From: Mesostigma viride | Taxonomy: Eukaryota; Streptophyta; Mesostigmatophyceae; Mesostigmatales; Mesostigmataceae | DNA length: 41,500 nt | Reading direction: 5' to 3' | Assembly: GCA_009746045.1 (NCBI GenBank) | Contig: RPFO01000084.1 | Span: forward strand, 1,986,816-2,028,315 | Shown: in pieces, positions 38,270-41,500 of the stretch | Layout: the number at the start of each line of letters is the position of its first letter | Position numbering within the stretch: position 1 is the stretch's first letter | Notes under the pieces: generated by a model | What the model was told of the DNA's origin: nothing | Seen by the model: only the letters and a program-made list of their open reading frames with translations | The model's database searches: none | Program-made: the position numbers and the translations under genes

Positions 38270-40732
38270 CACGAGGGGGTGCCAACGTGCGCCAGCCAGC
38301 CAAAACACTTCGTGCCAAGGCCCAATCCCGCACCTCCCGGGGAAGTACAAATTCAGGCCCATAAGCGCATTGACACACAACTGGCGGCTGTAACACCGTG
38401 AGTGCGCCCAAGCGACATACTCGCAATAGTATTCCTCTATCGTCAAGCCGCGCAACAAGCTGCCAACCCGACCCCGCCGGCTCGCCCACCATGCGAAAAA
38501 GGACCTAAGACCCCGATGGTAAACCATCAAAGTAGCCGGCTTCACCTTGCCCTCAAGAAGGGTCAAGTAGCTAGCGCCAAGCCGAGGCCCGGGATTGGGA
38601 TGAACACCCTCGCGAGTCAAATCGCGGACCCACCCGGCCACCGAGGCAGCCATGGAAAGCCCCCGCGAAGGCCCATCCGCAGGCTGAAGCTCACTTGGCG
38701 TCCAGACCCATTGTGAGCGGCTGCCGGTGACCAACGTAAGAGCGCACAACCGGCGGCATTGCTTGTTTAACCGGTAAGAAGAGGAACGCCCTTTAGCCAA
38801 GCAGCCCAAAGCGGCAGTGGAGTCCACTAACCTCACCACCCGCTTACCCCATGTTCCGAGGTTCCGGGCCGAGCGCTCCACCCCCTTCACAGCGGCCCGC
38901 ACTTCCTTCTCGTTGATGTGCATGGTCGAATCGCGCCAGCGACTCTTGATCCCGACGCGCCATCGCCCGTGGATGATGGCTTTTTCCGCGGCCTTGGTCA
39001 AGGGTCTAGGCCCGGCATACATGGCCTCACCTGGGGTGAGGAGGGTTGGGTAACCCCGCACCTCCCGGGCCCGAGCTAATTCCGTCACCTCAGCTGGGGC
39101 CATCTCAGCGTAGACAACCCCCTGCCCAAAACTAGACGCATCCGAGGCCACCACCACCGGAGCCAGGGCAGCCCCCCGGTCCACACGGAGCATGGGGGCC
39201 AACGCCATGGCACACTCGAGCTCATCGCGCACACCTTGCCACAAAGGTCGCGTTCGCTGGCCCCACCCCTTGAGGTTGATGAACTTAAAACTCTGCTGCC
39301 ATATGGACAAGCAAGTGCGGCTGAGCATCTGCAGCCACACCCACCGGCCCACGACGGCCGCCAGCGCCTCAGCGGTAGCGCGTCCCCTCTCGAGGAGTAC
39401 ACGAGTGTGCGCAACCACAAGGGTGAGCTGCTTAGCTGTCGGCTCCAACACCCCATCCCGCCGGTGAACAACACCCAGAGCTTCTAGCTCGTCCTCCCCC
39501 TCCGGGCTAGCCATGATCGTCTTGTCCTTGGAGGGCACAAGGTTGTTAGGCGCGTACCCGTCTTCAATAGCACTCGCGATTAAGCGATTCACCGCCTCGC
39601 ACGTGCGCCCATTGCTGACCACCAGGTCATCAATAGTGATGGATACCATAGGGGCAGGGGGGTCCTCAAGGTCGATTTGCATCTCCCTCGTGCTCTCCTC
39701 CTTGTACTCGATGGCTAGGGCGGTTGGGTTACCCCATGCATTCCGAAGCACGGTCAGCTCCCCTACACTTGTGAGGCGGTTCACCTGCCGTCTAGGATCC
39801 AAAGCGCCCGTGGCATAGAGGACCATCTCATGGATGGCTTCCCCTAGCGCTACAGCGTGGGAGTGCCCCATGGCCAGCACTTTCAGCACTGGCCACACCC
39901 TCCTCCGCCGCCCCGGCAGCCCGACATCGGTGGACCACACATCAGGTAGCCCTTGATAATCCCACCACCACTCCGGCACTTGGATGGTATAGTAATACGA
40001 GACCAGATCGCTCTTGGCCGTGTAGCACCGACCCTTGATATAGACCTCCGAGTATATGCCCAGGTGGGGTAACACCGTCTTAGGGGGGTCCACCCACAGT
40101 GCGTTCCCCAACTTCTTATTCACAATGAGCCTTAACTCCCCCACTCCTTTGGCCACCCCAAAACATCCGTCTACCCACTTTGGCCGCGTCTCTCGGAACT
40201 CCACCATCCCCACGTCCGCTGCCCTCCCCATCAACTTGCCCCACTCCGCCATGGTGCACCCTCGGCTGGGGGCAGGTACATTCCAATACCTCGCACTGGC
40301 AGCCACCTCCGGCTTGATGCAGTTGGCTTCGCTCGCGTACACCTCTCGCCAACTAGGTCGTAGCGCCAGCAAATCCAGCAGCTTCGCCTTTCCTGCCACC
40401 TCGCGCTTCGGCAGACTCACCCGCTCCGCCACAAGTTGTTCATACTTATTACATTTCCCATAGATTAGATCACTTCCTTCTGCGGGGCCTGTCGCAACGC
40501 CGGTTACGCGGCGACTGTACCACTCGCAGTGCTTCTTGACCCTTTTCAGGGCCTCCGCCGTTCCTCTGGAGCACGCGCCTCCAGATTTAGGCGGAGGGTC
40601 TGCCCCCCCGTGCCATAGCCAATTCAACCACGTAATCACCTTGTGTTGTAGAGTGAAGGTCCGGCGGCGGCGAGTTGCACGCTGGCGTCTGCGTGCTGAC
40701 CTCACTCTCCCCCACGTAGTGCTTAGAGGCAT
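38260..40732 (-). CDS. DIRS copy 2 RT-RNase H-recombinase N-half polyprotein, open
   Basis: Open from ATG 40,732 (MPLSTTWGRVRS, 48 bases after the gag stop). Beyond the ten-C run the same frame stays open until 38,108 but with non-homologous sequence. Order: a basic leader; a DIRS RT with FRETRPKWVDGCFGVAKGVG, motif A TAKSDLVSYYYTI and motif C SITIDDLVVSN; RNase H with ASDASSFGQG, HINEKEV, VDSTAALG and PADGPSRG (the acidic residues expected); REGVHPNPGP at 38,585-38,614; then the recombinase arm-binding part (LEGKVKPATLMVYHRGLRSF to WLAGARWHPLVPP). It makes cDNA, degrades template RNA and begins the integrase-like recombinase. The Tyr/Phe usual before -x-D-D reads Thr (TIDD). Confidence 0.85.
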
Positions 40733-40779
40733 TGTAGGAAGAGGCAGTGGGAAGGGGGAGCGGTTTACCCTTTCGGTGT

Positions 40780-41500
40780 TTACTTGGTTTGCTGGGCCTT
40801 GCCCAGCTTCTCCATCATCGTGGCGCTTTGCAGGGCCATCTTCATGGCCGGGTTGCTCACCAAGGAGGCATCTTCCTTGAGAGCAAGGAGGTGGCCAGCC
40901 ACCTTCCACCCTCCTGACCCCTGGCTCTCCACTAGGAGCATGGCTGCCACCACCCTCATGAGATACTCTACCCCAGCCAACTCCCCGGCTGCCGGCCCCA
41001 ACTCCTTGAAGAGTGTGTCCATGGCCAGGGCGATGTTCATGACCACCTTCCTGCTTTCCTGGTTCCTCCACCCCCCTTGGCGAGTAGCCATGATCCAACT
41101 CTTTATCCCCCCTCCATTGTCGTTGGCATCCTCGAGCACCTCGGGGAGCACTCTCTCTTGCACCCTCCAATTCACCACTTGTGCTCGAGTGGGCAGCGTC
41201 ACCCCTTTGGTCTTTTTCGGCTTCCTGGAAGCCCCATCTGCCCCGGCCAGCGCATCCTTCAATTTCGTCAGGAAATCCTCTTCCTCGGACTCCTCCTCCT
41301 CCTCCTCTTCTTTGCCCGCCTGCCCCTGCTTGCCAATAATAGCCGCCAGCTCCAAGAGCTGCTCCCTCACATCCCCCGCGGCCTTTCCCTTGCTCGGGGC
41401 TGGGCTTCCGACTTTTTTCGTCCCCTTTTTCGCCCCTTTCGTGGGCCGGCGTGGTGGCTGCATCTCCTCTTCGTCCGAGTCCGCCAAGTCCCGGGCGCTT
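40780..41500 (-). CDS. DIRS copy 2 Gag-like protein, partial (5' end outside)
   Basis: Identical, as read, to the last two thirds of copy 1 Gag: SDEEEMQPPRRPTKGAKKGT, the acidic run and the helical C-terminus ending EKLGKAQQTK. The start codon lies beyond the window. Confidence 0.7.
   Translation of the reverse strand, partial: SARDLADSDEEEMQPPRRPTKGAKKGTKKVGSPAPSKGKAAGDVREQLLELAAIIGKQGQAGKEEEEEEESEEEDFLTKLKDALAGADGASRKPKKTKGVTLPTRAQVVNWRVQERVLPEVLEDANDNGGGIKSWIMATRQGGWRNQESRKVVMNIALAMDTLFKELGPAAGELAGVEYLMRVVAAMLLVESQGSGGWKVAGHLLALKEDASLVSNPAMKMALQSATMMEKLGKAQQTK

Larger units (their letters stand above)
36908..41500 (-). mobile_element. DIRS-type retrotransposon copy 2, cut by the window edge
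   Basis: Same layout as copy 1 at a 9,050-9,051-base offset: B2 36,908-37,034, A2 37,068-37,449, B1 37,454-37,580, recombinase, RT-RNase H, partial gag. A1 and the first third of gag lie beyond 41,500. Differences I can see are few: one T/G change in the B2-A2 spacer and one extra base in the polyprotein that keeps the frame open. Near-identity points to recent movement or to recent duplication. Confidence 0.9.

Overview
This is a eukaryotic, transposon-dense window with no recognisable host housekeeping gene. The evidence is GT-AG introns with long T-tracts before CAG, LTR and non-LTR retrotransposons, two DIRS-type tyrosine-recombinase retroelements, a CACTA (EnSpm) DNA transposon and long microsatellites. 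The family mix would fit a green-lineage alga or another protist with a repeat-rich genome, but nothing here fixes the taxon.

Layout. 1-4.7 kb: Copia-type LTR debris (polypurine tract plus LTR, a gag remnant on the minus strand with its primer-binding site, an RNase H tail on the plus strand, a candidate second LTR). 4.78-5.61 kb: a tandem repeat of about 400 bp with a tRNA-like stretch and three strong hairpins. 5.6-10.1 kb: two LINEs of one family, tail to tail; a short plus-strand RT remnant and a longer minus-strand element with endonuclease and RT, both frame-broken. 10.6-11.2 kb: a dispersed repeat also present at 27.4, 33.4 and 34.8 kb.

11,645-26,930: a CACTA element of 15.3 kb with 14-bp terminal inverted repeats and mirrored subterminal repeats. 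It carries two divergent genes: a five-exon minus-strand gene for an unrecognised proline-rich, coiled-coil protein, and a multi-exon tnp2-type transposase on the plus strand. The last transposase exon is split by a second transposon, 20,373-25,690, with 25-bp perfect inverted repeats and a TA target duplication. Removing it, with one TA, restores the transposase frame for a further 38 codons. The inner element carries an acidic-protein ORF, minisatellites and a gene with a CENP-B/Tc5-like helix-turn-helix segment.

27,858-33,240 and 36,908-end: two nearly identical DIRS-type elements on the minus strand. The first is complete and shows split direct repeats in the order A1-ORFs-B1-A2-B2 (A 382 bp, B 127 bp); the second runs off the window. 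Each encodes a Gag-like protein and an RT-RNase H-tyrosine recombinase polyprotein. The recombinase is divided by a 10-C run that puts its catalytic half in the +1 frame in both copies. Copy 1 also lacks one base early in the polyprotein frame; copy 2 does not. Between the copies lie an L1-like ORF1 remnant, pieces of an unrecognised spliced gene and a (TTG)n tract of about 1 kb.

Single-base frame breaks occur in many unrelated elements. They may be decay, but a long-read assembly with residual homopolymer errors would look the same.
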